Assembly (NCBI GenBank): GCA_050250755.1
Contig: JBFWOB010000024.1
Location: 28,723 to 92,722 of the forward strand
From: Ga0077555 sp050250755
GTDB taxonomy: Bacteria; Pseudomonadota; Alphaproteobacteria; Rhizobiales; Hyphomicrobiaceae
DNA: 64,000 bases
Direction: 5' to 3'
Position numbers and translations under genes: made by a program
In this document: piece by piece, positions 43,701 through 50,686 of the stretch
Position numbering within the stretch: the stretch's first letter is position 1
Layout: every line of letters starts with the position of its first letter
Notes under the pieces: model-generated
What the model was told of the DNA's origin: nothing
Databases searched by the model: none
Seen by the model: only the letters and a program-made list of their open reading frames with translations

Positions 43701-44218
43701 GCGATCGTGGTGGGCTGCAGGCCTTCGCCGATCGCATATCCGGCCGCCACGGCGCCGCCCAAGATCGCGAGGAATGTGCCGCCCTCGATCAACGCATTGC
43801 CGGCCGTCAGTTCTTCGGTGGAAAGGTGATCCGGCAGAATTCCGTACTTAATAGGTCCGAAAAGCGCGCCGATCACCCCGTAAAGGCCGAGGGCGACAAA
43901 CAAGAGCGGTACGGAACTCAGAATGAAGCCAATGCCTGCGATCAAAGCCACGCCGACCTCGACCATCTTGATCCGGTCCGCCACACGCGCCTTGTCGTGC
44001 TTGTCGGCGATCTCGCCGCCGAGGGCTGAGAACAGGAAGAACGGCGCCATGAAGACGGCTGTTGCCAGCGTGACGAGGGCGGCTCCGTGGTCCGCTCCAA
44101 GTTTGTAGAGCACAAGCAGGCCGAGCGCGGTCTTGAGGAAGTTGTCGTTGAGAGCCGAGAAGAACTGGCACCAGAACAGCGGTGCAAAGCGCCGCGACGT
44201 CATCAGCGTCTTGAGCAT
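40790..44218 (-). CDS. Aas-like three-domain lipid recycling protein (MFS flippase, acyltransferase, acyl-ACP synthetase)
   Basis: 1142 residues. N-terminal part, about 1-420: an LplT-like MFS permease with 12 segments. Middle, about 430-640: a PlsC-type acyltransferase with HX4D in PNHVSLLDGP and FPEGRLTVTG. C-terminal part, about 660-1140: an AMP-binding synthetase with LFTSGSEGTPKG, GYGVTETAP and WHDTGDIVTID. It is predicted to flip lysophospholipid inward and re-acylate it with fatty acid activated on ACP or CoA. In E. coli lplT and aas are separate genes; here all three functions are in one chain. Confidence 0.9.
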   Translation of the reverse strand: MLKTLMTSRRFAPLFWCQFFSALNDNFLKTALGLLVLYKLGADHGAALVTLATAVFMAPFFLFSALGGEIADKHDKARVADRIKMVEVGVALIAGIGFILSSVPLLFVALGLYGVIGALFGPIKYGILPDHLSTEELTAGNALIEGGTFLAILGGAVAAGYAIGEGLQPTTIAIVAVALAVACWLSARAIPSTEPGAPDLPITRNPLSSTFRLLGELRADRRLWVGGQVVSWFWVVGAVAISLLPTLIKQQIGGSEGVVTLATVAFTIGIALGSLVAARASHHRPNLALVPVGAVLMAIFSAKLAFLAWTATPPPHVIGPWEFMSQISAWPLLIGLTGLAFAGGLYIVPAFAAVQAWAPPQHRARTVAAVNILNAAYMTVAGIAIAILQAHGVNPGSLFGLIGAASLVVAGLVMWAWGRDGVQDVARFLFQTFLRLEVKGLENLPAPGERTIIAPNHVSLLDGPIMHAVLPGHASFAVDSTMAEKRWVRPFMKVINAFTLDPTKPLATRAMVNVVKSGKTVVIFPEGRLTVTGGLMKVYDGTAMIADKSDAWIVPVRIEGPERSRFSYMRPTQIRKAWFPKTTVTILPARKLSLSDDLKGKARRQAAGAKLQDIMVDTAVETARIDQTLFAALVEASRTRATGKTPAVEDPLGTRLSYGKLILGAQVLAEKLEPLTTEGKSVGVLLPNSAGVAVTFFALQAIGRVPAMINFTAGAQNITAACRAAEADVLLTSRSFVEKGRLEDLIEKLRAAGIVIHYLEDIRTSIGISDKLRALLRGSRSLVERQPNDPAVVLFTSGSEGTPKGVVLSHRNLLANAAQCLARVAADGEDKVFNVLPVFHSFGLTGGMVMPLMGGIPLYLYPSPLHYRIVPELIYQTNATILFGTDTFLAGYARTAHTYDFHNIRLIMAGAEAVKDRTRVTYMERFGVRILEGYGVTETAPVLALNTPLANRPGTVGRLSPLMKARLEPVPGIEEGGRLYVSGPNVMLGYYRAENPGVLEPPAEGWHDTGDIVTIDADGYIRIKGRAKRFAKIAGEMVSLAAVEAMAAELWPQSQSVVVSLPDQRKGERLVMVTDNAKATRADFMRHARLKGATELSVPSDFLAVEKVPLLGTGKTDYQAATALARERTSARTEPTQIEAAE

Positions 44219-44315
44219 GGTCGATCCTCGGGTGGCACACGGTCGGCGTGAGAAAATTGCGTGGCTTTACGGCACTCTAGTGGCGCTTGGTTAACATTCG
44301 AGCATCGCTGCCGGA

Positions 44316-44585
44316 TTACCCTGCCTGGGTTTCCCGGGCGGTCTCGGCGGCTTGGTCATAGGCACGTGGGGTCACCCCAGCCTTCAGCCCCCCATCGATG
44401 ACTGTGAATGGGGCTCTGCGCGGCGTGGTCTGGTGGTGGGCAGGTGGAGCGTGTTTGCACAACTCGGCGTCCAGCGCCCGAGGCGACATGACGAGGCGCG
44501 CGTGGGCGTCCAAGACTTGGCGCGAGGCCCGTTCGGCGGAGCCGAGCAACAGGCGGGCGAGGAAGCGTGTGAGTTTTCTGAACAT
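44316..44585 (-). CDS. Small hypothetical protein behind an operator-controlled promoter
   Basis: 89 residues, basic and amphipathic at the N terminus (MFRKLTRFLARLLLGSAE), with no recognised family. Support is indirect. A near-consensus promoter (TTGACT-16-TATATT) lies 75-100 bases upstream on the same strand, with the 15-bp operator over its -10. A gene should therefore be transcribed here. GGAG is 13 bases before the ATG, a long spacing. It could be a short regulatory RNA instead. Overlapping plus-strand frames have no promoter. Confidence 0.45.
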   Translation of the reverse strand: MFRKLTRFLARLLLGSAERASRQVLDAHARLVMSPRALDAELCKHAPPAHHQTTPRRAPFTVIDGGLKAGVTPRAYDQAAETARETQAG

Positions 44586-44645
44586 GGCAGACCGGAAGCT
44601 CCAGGCACCAGAGGATGATCGTTCTTGACGGAATGTATGATGTAA

Positions 44646-44660
44646 TTGAACTATGTTCAA
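44646..44660. promoter_or_regulatory. Operator-like palindrome, copy 2 (perfect)
   Basis: TTGAACTATGTTCAA is a perfect inverted repeat; with its flanking A/T it extends to 17 bp. It overlaps the -10 region of the minus-strand promoter at 44659-44686, the classic position for a repressor. Confidence 0.6.
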
Positions 44661-44686
44661 TATATGGCTTCGCGCTTGGAAGTCAA
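44659..44686 (-). promoter_or_regulatory. Strong sigma-70 promoter
   Basis: On the minus strand: TTGACT (44681-44686), 16 bases, TATATT (44659-44664). One mismatch to consensus in each hexamer. It drives the 44316-44585 gene or an RNA there. Confidence 0.6.
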
Positions 44687-44741
44687 GTTCTTGCTCGTGG
44701 TGCCAGCTTGGTACAACCGGGTTTCCCGATGCGGGCGGACG

Positions 44742-45245
44742 TCATTCCGGTCTGGATTGCGCGCCTCTGTCGATTGGTGGCGGAAGCGTTGCGTCCTCTG
44801 TTGCGGCCGCGGCTTCGACAATCAGGATGGTCGCGTTGGAGCCCGCAATACGCACGGCCGCGCCGGCCGGCAGATCGGGTCCCTCGGCCGCCCATAGGGT
44901 ATCGCCGAGCCGAATTTTCCCCCGCCCGCCTTCTATCGTCTCGGCGACAACTCCAATGCGCCCCGCGAGCTGATCCGCGCGGCGGTTGAGATGAGGCAGA
45001 TCACTTTCGGAAACGCCAGGATGAGCCCAAACGAAGTCGATCAGAATATCGAGGATAATCAGCGCAATCCCGATGCCGATCCAACCCCAGCCCGACGGAT
45101 CACCGCGCAGGGCTCGAATGCCGCCGGCAAGGCACAGCAGGAGCCCGACCACTGGCAGGATGAGGCTGATCGAAGCGATGGCCCAAGCGATCGGCCCGGG
45201 ATCGCCGTCTCGTGCCCAAAGGCGCTGCCGGAGATAATGTCTCAC
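44742..45245 (-). CDS. NfeD-like membrane protein
   Basis: 167 residues. Two N-terminal membrane helices (around 18-45 and 53-75) are followed by an OB-fold C-terminal domain: GVVAETIEGGRGKIRLGD, then AGAAVRIAGSNATILIVE, typical of NfeD proteins. NfeD proteins often pair with stomatin-like proteins, but no stomatin gene is visible here. The start is GTG at 45245 with AAGGAG six bases upstream. It follows a small membrane gene and an MFS gene on the same strand. Confidence 0.75.
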   Translation of the reverse strand: MRHYLRQRLWARDGDPGPIAWAIASISLILPVVGLLLCLAGGIRALRGDPSGWGWIGIGIALIILDILIDFVWAHPGVSESDLPHLNRRADQLAGRIGVVAETIEGGRGKIRLGDTLWAAEGPDLPAGAAVRIAGSNATILIVEAAAATEDATLPPPIDRGAQSRPE

Positions 45246-45316
45246 GGGCGGCTCCTTTGGCTCCTTTGTACGCCTACTTCTTACCCACGCCGCGCAATGC
45301 TTTCAGATCGAACGGA

Positions 45317-45496
45317 TCAGAAGCACCAGACCTTTGCGCCCAGCGTCGCGAGATCGACGATCATAGCCTCACCGCGCGCCCAAATCAGATAGGCCGATCC
45401 TGTAAGCACCAGACCCAGCGCAGCATAGCCTGCCCGGCGCACGAGGCGCGGGGCAGGCTCGGCTGTAGGATCGATCTGGCGAGTCCCTGTTGGCAT
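45317..45496 (-). CDS. Small single-span membrane protein
   Basis: 59 residues with one central membrane helix (GYAALGLVLTGSAYLIWA) and a short conserved-looking end (GEAMIVDLATLGAKVWCF). No named family. It begins 16 bases after the MFS stop and has GGAG upstream, so it is probably the second gene of an MFS-small protein-NfeD transcript. Confidence 0.6.
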   Translation of the reverse strand: MPTGTRQIDPTAEPAPRLVRRAGYAALGLVLTGSAYLIWARGEAMIVDLATLGAKVWCF

Positions 45497-45512
45497 CGTG
45501 CGTCGCGCTCCG

Positions 45513-46751
45513 TCAGGCTGCACCGACCGGCTCGAGCCGAGCGACGGGACGTTCGCGAATGGGCAGATGGACCAGTGCCGCGAACAACCCGAGACCGATC
45601 GAGATCCACCACATCATATCGTAGGACTTCGTTTGGTCATAGAGGACGCCAGCCAGCCAGAGACCGGAGAACGAACCGATCTGGTGTGACAGGAAAACGA
45701 ACCCGAACAGCATGCTCATCCACTGGGGGCCGAAGAAGGTCGCTACCATGGCGCTCGTCAGCGGGACGGTGGAAAGCCAGAACAGGCCGAGAAGAATGCT
45801 GATGCCAATAACGGTGGCGGCGTTGATCGGCAGGAAGAGTAACCCGAGGAACGCGAAGCAGCGCATGAAGTAGATGATGGAGAGGCCATAGCGCTTCGGC
45901 ATCCATTTGGTCGATTGGCCGGAGAGATAGGTGCCGATGATATTGGCGATGCCGACGGCGGTCAGCGCGGTGACGGCCACGTTACCCGGCAACCCCTTGT
46001 CGGCCACGAACGCGGGCAAATGCACTGAATAAAAGGCGATGTGGAACCCGCACACGAAGAAACCGAGAACGAGGAGCCAGAAGCTCGGATGGCGCATCGC
46101 CTCGGAAAATGCCTCACCCAGCGATTGGCTACGGCTGAGCCCGGTCATGGCCTGAGGCTTGCCGGCGAGGATCGACGACAACGGCAGGATCGCAGCCATC
46201 GTGGCGATCACGACGAGCAAGCTGCCCTTCCAGCCAATGGCTTCAATGAAAAGATGGACGTAAGGGAAGGCGATGAAGGTGCCGATGCCTGCTGCCATAC
46301 CCAACGACGCGATCGCCTGCGGACGCCTTTCCGGCGGTGCCGCGCGGCTAACCGCTCCGACCAACGCCGTCATGCCGGTGCCGCCGATGCCAATGCCAAG
46401 CAGCACGCCGCTGACAATGAGATCGTACCCGGTCTGTGCCGTGTACATGAGCCAGAGACCCGCCATGGTGGCAATTGCGCCGCCTGCGAGTACGCGGCCG
46501 GCTCCGTAGCGGTCGGCGACCGCGCCGAGCGGGACGGCCGCAAGGCCCCAGACGAGATTGGCAATTGCCATCGCGAGCGAGAACGGCTCGCGCCCGATAC
46601 CCAATTCGGTCGTCATCGGCTTCAGATAAAGCCCCATGACCTGTCGCAGCCCCATGGCGATGCCAACAATGAGGCCTGCGGCAAGAAGGACGACCCACAA
46701 CGACCGAACGCGGGCTGGCGTAGCCCCGCCGGCGACGACTTTTTGCTGCAT
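45513..46751 (-). CDS. MFS transporter, monocarboxylate-porter-like
   Basis: 412 residues with 12 membrane segments. Helix 1 is followed by RQVMGLYLKPMTTELGIG, and helix 2-3 has PLGAVADRYGAGRVL. The overall pattern recalls oxalate/formate- or monocarboxylate-type MFS permeases. The substrate is unknown. The start at 46751 has GGAGAG five bases upstream. The frame is open to 46895, but the added N terminus is hydrophilic and unlike the family. Confidence 0.84.
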   Translation of the reverse strand: MQQKVVAGGATPARVRSLWVVLLAAGLIVGIAMGLRQVMGLYLKPMTTELGIGREPFSLAMAIANLVWGLAAVPLGAVADRYGAGRVLAGGAIATMAGLWLMYTAQTGYDLIVSGVLLGIGIGGTGMTALVGAVSRAAPPERRPQAIASLGMAAGIGTFIAFPYVHLFIEAIGWKGSLLVVIATMAAILPLSSILAGKPQAMTGLSRSQSLGEAFSEAMRHPSFWLLVLGFFVCGFHIAFYSVHLPAFVADKGLPGNVAVTALTAVGIANIIGTYLSGQSTKWMPKRYGLSIIYFMRCFAFLGLLFLPINAATVIGISILLGLFWLSTVPLTSAMVATFFGPQWMSMLFGFVFLSHQIGSFSGLWLAGVLYDQTKSYDMMWWISIGLGLFAALVHLPIRERPVARLEPVGAA

Positions 46752-46860
46752 GTCATCTCTCCAGGCTTGTTGGGCCGCGCTTATGGCACGGTTCGTGAGC
46801 ACGGCCACACTGAGAAATTCAAATGCCGCACATTCGTTTTTCTCATCTAGCGGGGACGAC

Positions 46861-47802
46861 TCACGCGTCAAGCCGGTGCCGCGCAATCTCGACAACAGGG
46901 CCTGATGGCACGGCCAGGCCGCGCTCGATCATTTCGATCGGCGCGTCGGGAGCGGGTGCGATACGATAGAGATTGTAACGCGCAAGCGACTGATGTCCCT
47001 CCGCGAGACCGAGCGAGGCGGACGGCACACCCACGATTGGAATGGCGCGATTGGGACCGGGCGTGAACGTGTGCATGGCGCGGTGATTATGGCCATGCAG
47101 AACCAACTCGGCTCCATGGCGCTGCAGGATCTCGGTGAGCTGCTCGGCGTCCTGAAGCGCGGCGCGATGCTTCGCCAGCCCGACCAGCGGAGGGTGGTGG
47201 ATCAGCACGACCCGTACAATACCCTCTCTACCGAGATCGCGAAGGATGCTGCTTAGCCGCTCCAATTGATCCATGCCGAGGCGGCCGTAGGCGTGAAATA
47301 GCGGCGTTGGAAGTGCCGAATTGAGTCCGATCAGGGCCACGGGGCCCAAGCGGCGGACAAACGGAAACGGATCCTTAACGTCGAGCGGCGCATCGTCCGC
47401 CATGAACGCCTGCCAATGGCCTATGCCGCGCGCGAGCGCCATCTTCACGTAGATATCGTGGTTTCCGGGAATGGCCGTGACGCGTTCCGGCGGGCCCACA
47501 GAATCGAGCCAGCGGCGTGCCGTTTCGTGCTCCGAGGACATACCGACGTTGACCAAGTCGCCGGTCACGGCGATATGGTCGGGTGCGGCCGCCCGCATGT
47601 CGGCGATGATGGCAGCGAGCGTCGAGGCCAAATGCTGACGACGACGACGTTGCCAATTGAGCATGCCGAGAATGCGTTTCGCCTGATAGTGGCCGCGATA
47701 CGCCCGCGCCGGTGGCAAGTGGATATCCGACAGGTGGGCGAGTATCAATGCTCCGTCCGCCCGATCCATCCAATTCGTTGCAATTTCAGGCGATTGTCGC
47801 AT
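46861..47802 (-). CDS. Calcineurin-like metallophosphoesterase
   Basis: 313 residues with all five metal-site motifs: SDIHL near the start, GDLVN, GNHDIY, LIHHPP and GHNHR. Predicted two-metal phosphohydrolase, perhaps a cyclic nucleotide phosphodiesterase-like (CpdA group) or UDP-diacylglucosamine pyrophosphatase-like enzyme. The motifs fit the first better but do not decide. The start may be 47802 or 47769. It is divergent from the Nudix gene. Confidence 0.86.
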   Translation of the reverse strand: MRQSPEIATNWMDRADGALILAHLSDIHLPPARAYRGHYQAKRILGMLNWQRRRRQHLASTLAAIIADMRAAAPDHIAVTGDLVNVGMSSEHETARRWLDSVGPPERVTAIPGNHDIYVKMALARGIGHWQAFMADDAPLDVKDPFPFVRRLGPVALIGLNSALPTPLFHAYGRLGMDQLERLSSILRDLGREGIVRVVLIHHPPLVGLAKHRAALQDAEQLTEILQRHGAELVLHGHNHRAMHTFTPGPNRAIPIVGVPSASLGLAEGHQSLARYNLYRIAPAPDAPIEMIERGLAVPSGPVVEIARHRLDA

Positions 47803-47926
47803 CGCGGCCTACAGTTGGGATGAAACTCCGCGGAGTTTCTGGTTCCCGCTTGCCACGGGTGGGATGTGAATGCAAAGGGGTGCGCCCTCCCGCGCGGGGA
47901 GTCGTGTACGGAGCAGGAGCGAGAGA

Positions 47927-48388
47927 ATGCGAGGCGAGTGGCTCGTCCGTAAGGTATTGCAGTGCTACTGGCGCTGGCAACGCTCGTTGACGTTGGGCGC
48001 CCGCGGTATGGTTTTCGATGAGACAGGCCGGGTGCTGCTGATCCGACACACATACACGCCTGGCTGGTTGTTTCCGGGCGGTGGCGTCGAGCGTGGAGAG
48101 ACCCTTCTCGGCGCGCTGCGGCGTGAATTGAAGGAAGAAGCCAACGTGACCCTGACCGGTCCGCCCGAATTGCTCGGCATCTTCTCGAACGAGCTCTATT
48201 TTCCGGGTGACCATGTGGCGGTTTATCTCGTGCGCCACTGGAGCCAGGACAGCCTGCCGAAGCCTAACCTCGAAATCGCCGAGGTCGGTTTTTTTTCGCC
48301 CGATGCCCTCCCTGACGGAACGACCGAAGCTACGCGACGACGGCTCGAGGAATACACCAAGAGATTGGAGCCGAGCGACATGTGGTGA
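47927..48388 (+). CDS. Nudix hydrolase
   Basis: 153 residues. The Nudix box runs from GGVERGE to LRRELKEEANV and has all catalytic acids. The usual final Gly of the box is Asn. Such enzymes hydrolyse nucleoside diphosphate-linked compounds; the substrate cannot be predicted. The start at 47927 has AGGAG nine bases upstream. It is divergent from the phosphoesterase gene and followed by a GNAT gene. Confidence 0.86.
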   Translation: MRGEWLVRKVLQCYWRWQRSLTLGARGMVFDETGRVLLIRHTYTPGWLFPGGGVERGETLLGALRRELKEEANVTLTGPPELLGIFSNELYFPGDHVAVYLVRHWSQDSLPKPNLEIAEVGFFSPDALPDGTTEATRRRLEEYTKRLEPSDMW

Positions 48389-48537
48389 TCCGGCGCCGCA
48401 GTCAATCTCGACGTCGCGTGGCTCGCGTGATAAGCGAGCCGCCGCTGACGCAAGGCGTAACGGTTCGACCCCGCCGACGTGTTCAGACGCTTCCTCTCCC
48501 GTTCCGGTGCAAGCCGCCTGACCCGTCGGAGTCGCCG

Positions 48538-49053
48538 ATGACCGCCGCGTCCCTTTCCGTCACGACACGGCCTGCCGTCCAGGCCGATATCTCCATCGTA
48601 TCCGAGCTGAGTGCCCGGGTTTTCGGCCCCGGTCGCTTCGTCAGGACGGCCTATCGGGTGCGCGAGGGTACGCCGGACGTTTCGGCCTTCTGTCGCGTTG
48701 CGGAGCTTGACGGCCGTATCATCGCGGCAATCCGCATGACAGAGATCGCCATTGGCGGCAGAGGCGAAGCGCTGATGCTCGGGCCCTTGGCCGTTGATCC
48801 GATGTTTGCGGGCCAAGGCTATGGTCGGCGGCTGATCGCCGAGAGCATGGATGCTGCGCGCTCGGCAGGACGGGAGCTGGTGCTTCTCGTCGGCGATATG
48901 CCGTACTACGGCCGCTTCGGCTTCGTTCCCGTGCCGCGCGGGCAGATTGTTCTGCCGGGCCCGGTCGATCCGGCGCGCCTTCTCGCTGCCGAGCTGACGG
49001 CCGGCGCGCTCCCGCACTTTCACGGCATGGTCGTGGGGTGTCCCGAAACGTAA
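48538..49053 (+). CDS. GNAT family N-acetyltransferase (YhbS-like)
   Basis: 171 residues. The acetyl-CoA-binding pyrophosphate loop is in AGQGYGRRLI, preceded by the LGPLAVDP strand. The YYGRFGFVPVP end is typical of the YhbS group. Substrate unknown. The start at 48538 has GGAG upstream; a longer open frame is Arg-rich and rejected. It converges with the His-rich gene. Confidence 0.85.
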   Translation: MTAASLSVTTRPAVQADISIVSELSARVFGPGRFVRTAYRVREGTPDVSAFCRVAELDGRIIAAIRMTEIAIGGRGEALMLGPLAVDPMFAGQGYGRRLIAESMDAARSAGRELVLLVGDMPYYGRFGFVPVPRGQIVLPGPVDPARLLAAELTAGALPHFHGMVVGCPET

Positions 49054-49137
49054 AGTGGCTCCCCGGTCGGGCGACCGAGGAGCCTTGGATGCAGCCGGGC
49101 ACTGTCGGGGGAGGACGAACGTGTCCAGCCGCACCAA

Positions 49138-49404
49138 CTACCAGATACAGGTCCAGATCCTGCGACCACGGCGGTAGACCCAGTCGTATTCGTTGCATGT
49201 CGGTGCGTAGTAATACGCCCTGAAGTGGCGACCGAAGTGGTGGTGACCATGATGGCCATGACCGTGGTGACCATGGCCGTGGTGACCATGGCCGTGGTGA
49301 CCATGTCCACCGTGTCCGCCATGCCCGTGCTTGGCGCTGGCCGAGGTGGCGAGGCCGGCCGTGGCCAGCATCAGCGCGGCGGCAACTGCGAAGGTTTTCA
49401 TCAT
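49138..49404 (-). CDS. Secreted histidine-rich protein
   Basis: 88 residues. A clear signal peptide ends near ATSASA (residues 19-24). Residues 26-60 then hold about 19 His, mostly with Gly, encoded by tandem 15-base units (GTGGTGACCATGGCC and variants, 49241-49320 region). The C terminus is Tyr/Trp/Arg-rich with two Cys (about 28 residues). Likely periplasmic metal binding (Ni, Zn or Cu) or surface role. The start at 49404 fits GGAG eight bases upstream. An operator-like site lies about 100 bases upstream. Confidence 0.75.
   Translation of the reverse strand: MMKTFAVAAALMLATAGLATSASAKHGHGGHGGHGHHGHGHHGHGHHGHGHHGHHHFGRHFRAYYYAPTCNEYDWVYRRGRRIWTCIW
49241..49320 (-). repeat. Tandem 15-base repeats inside the His-rich gene
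   Basis: Three near-identical copies of GTGGTGACCATGGCC (plus-strand view) with diverged flanking units, each encoding a HHGHG block. The copy number is probably variable between strains. Confidence 0.7.
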
Positions 49405-49731
49405 CGGCATTCTCCGTCGTTTGTTATGAGCAGTCTGCTGAACGGTCGAGTCAGAGCGGAGCAGCGTTGGGTTGGGAGATAATTGCTGCCGCTTCTGATC
49501 TTCGTTCAATATACATAAAATCGATCCGGAACGTATCGATTTATTCTCACATGCGCGTGAGCAAGCGTCAGACGTGCGGGAGGGTGGCGCTGCAGCCTCT
49601 TCCCGTAGGAGTTAAGCTGCTGCCGATGGTTCCGCGTGTCGGTCCATCGAGGGGGCGCGAAGCCTTCGCCTTTGGAGGACTGACTCGGTCTGCCATAGTC
49701 GCGTCCGAGAGGAAGCCATCAGGAGCAGAGC
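49405..49731. other. 327-base divergent region with operator copy 3
   Basis: Between the His-rich gene (minus) and the citrate-synthase-like gene (plus). It contains the AT-rich stretch 49490-49550 with the operator-like site. No additional gene seen. Confidence 0.6.
49495..49509. promoter_or_regulatory. Operator-like palindrome, copy 3
   Basis: CTGATCTTCGTTCAA, matching YTGAWC-N3-GTTCAA. On the minus strand a TATATT overlaps its edge as in copy 2, although no good -35 is visible. Confidence 0.4.
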
Positions 49732-50538
49732 ATGCCGACACGGGACATGACGGGTTGGAAAACCGCTATCGCAAAGGTCGTCAGCGACGGTGATACCGAG
49801 GAAATCGTCGTTCGAGGGCACAAGCTGAGCGATCTCATCGGCCGGATCACGTTCGCGGAGGCGATGTTCCTGATGCTGCAAGGCCGTTTGCCGACGAAGC
49901 AGCAAGCCCGCGTACTTGATGCACTGCTGGTGGCGTCGATCGAGCATGGTATTGCGCCGCCATCGATGATCGCGCGTTGCTACGCGTCGTATGGTACGTC
50001 GATCCAAGCGGCCATCGGGGCCGGCATCACGGCGTTCGGCGATCGCATGGGTGGGTTGGGTGAGCAGCTTGCACAACTGCTGGTCGCACGCCTCGGCCCC
50101 ACTCTGGCAGCGGGAACGCCGAGCGATGCGACCCTGGCGACGCTCGCCGACGCGATCGTCGGGGAGGCAATGGCCAGTGGATCACGCGTACCTGGCTTCG
50201 GCATTCCGCTGCACAGTCTCGACCCGCGCGCACCGCAAGTGCTGGAGATCGCGCGGCAGGAGGGCGTTTTCGGGCCCTACTGCAAGCTCGGAGTGGAGAT
50301 CGAGACTGCACTTGCTCGCGCCCGCTCGGGCCGCTCCGTGCCCATGAACGTCGATGGTGTCAGTGCGGTCGTGGCGCTCGATCTTGGTTTCGACTGGCGG
50401 GCGACGCGCCTCTTTTTGCTGACACCGCGTACGGTAAGTTTTGGCGCGCACTACCTCGAAGAACAGGACCAGGATTCGACTTGGCGGCACCTACCGGCAG
50501 AGCAAATCACGTACGTCGGGCGTGAGCCGGGCGAATAG
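49732..50538 (+). CDS. Citrate-synthase-fold protein (citryl-CoA-lyase-like) lacking both active-site His
   Basis: 268 residues resembling the citryl-CoA lyase/citrate synthase C-terminal family. Asp208 (NVDGVSAVVALDLGF) matches the catalytic Asp362 of E. coli citrate synthase. The two catalytic His are replaced: GDRMGGLGEQ has Met106 where GPLHGG has His264, and GFGIPLHSLDPRA has Ile158 where GFGHPLH has His305. His72 (EHGIAPPS) is kept. Normal C-C lyase activity is doubtful; it may bind CoA or acids, or act by another mechanism. AGGAG lies seven bases before the ATG. Confidence 0.8.
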   Translation: MPTRDMTGWKTAIAKVVSDGDTEEIVVRGHKLSDLIGRITFAEAMFLMLQGRLPTKQQARVLDALLVASIEHGIAPPSMIARCYASYGTSIQAAIGAGITAFGDRMGGLGEQLAQLLVARLGPTLAAGTPSDATLATLADAIVGEAMASGSRVPGFGIPLHSLDPRAPQVLEIARQEGVFGPYCKLGVEIETALARARSGRSVPMNVDGVSAVVALDLGFDWRATRLFLLTPRTVSFGAHYLEEQDQDSTWRHLPAEQITYVGREPGE

Positions 50539-50686
50539 CTGTCTCGGCATTGCGCCGTTCCGTGTGGCGCCGTCGCCTCGTGGATCGTGTTGATTGCACG
50601 TGGAGAGAGAAGATCCGCAGCGGTCGGCTTGCGGATCACCTCGACGTCGTGCACGGTCCGGGCCATCGCAAAGGACGATGGCTTCG

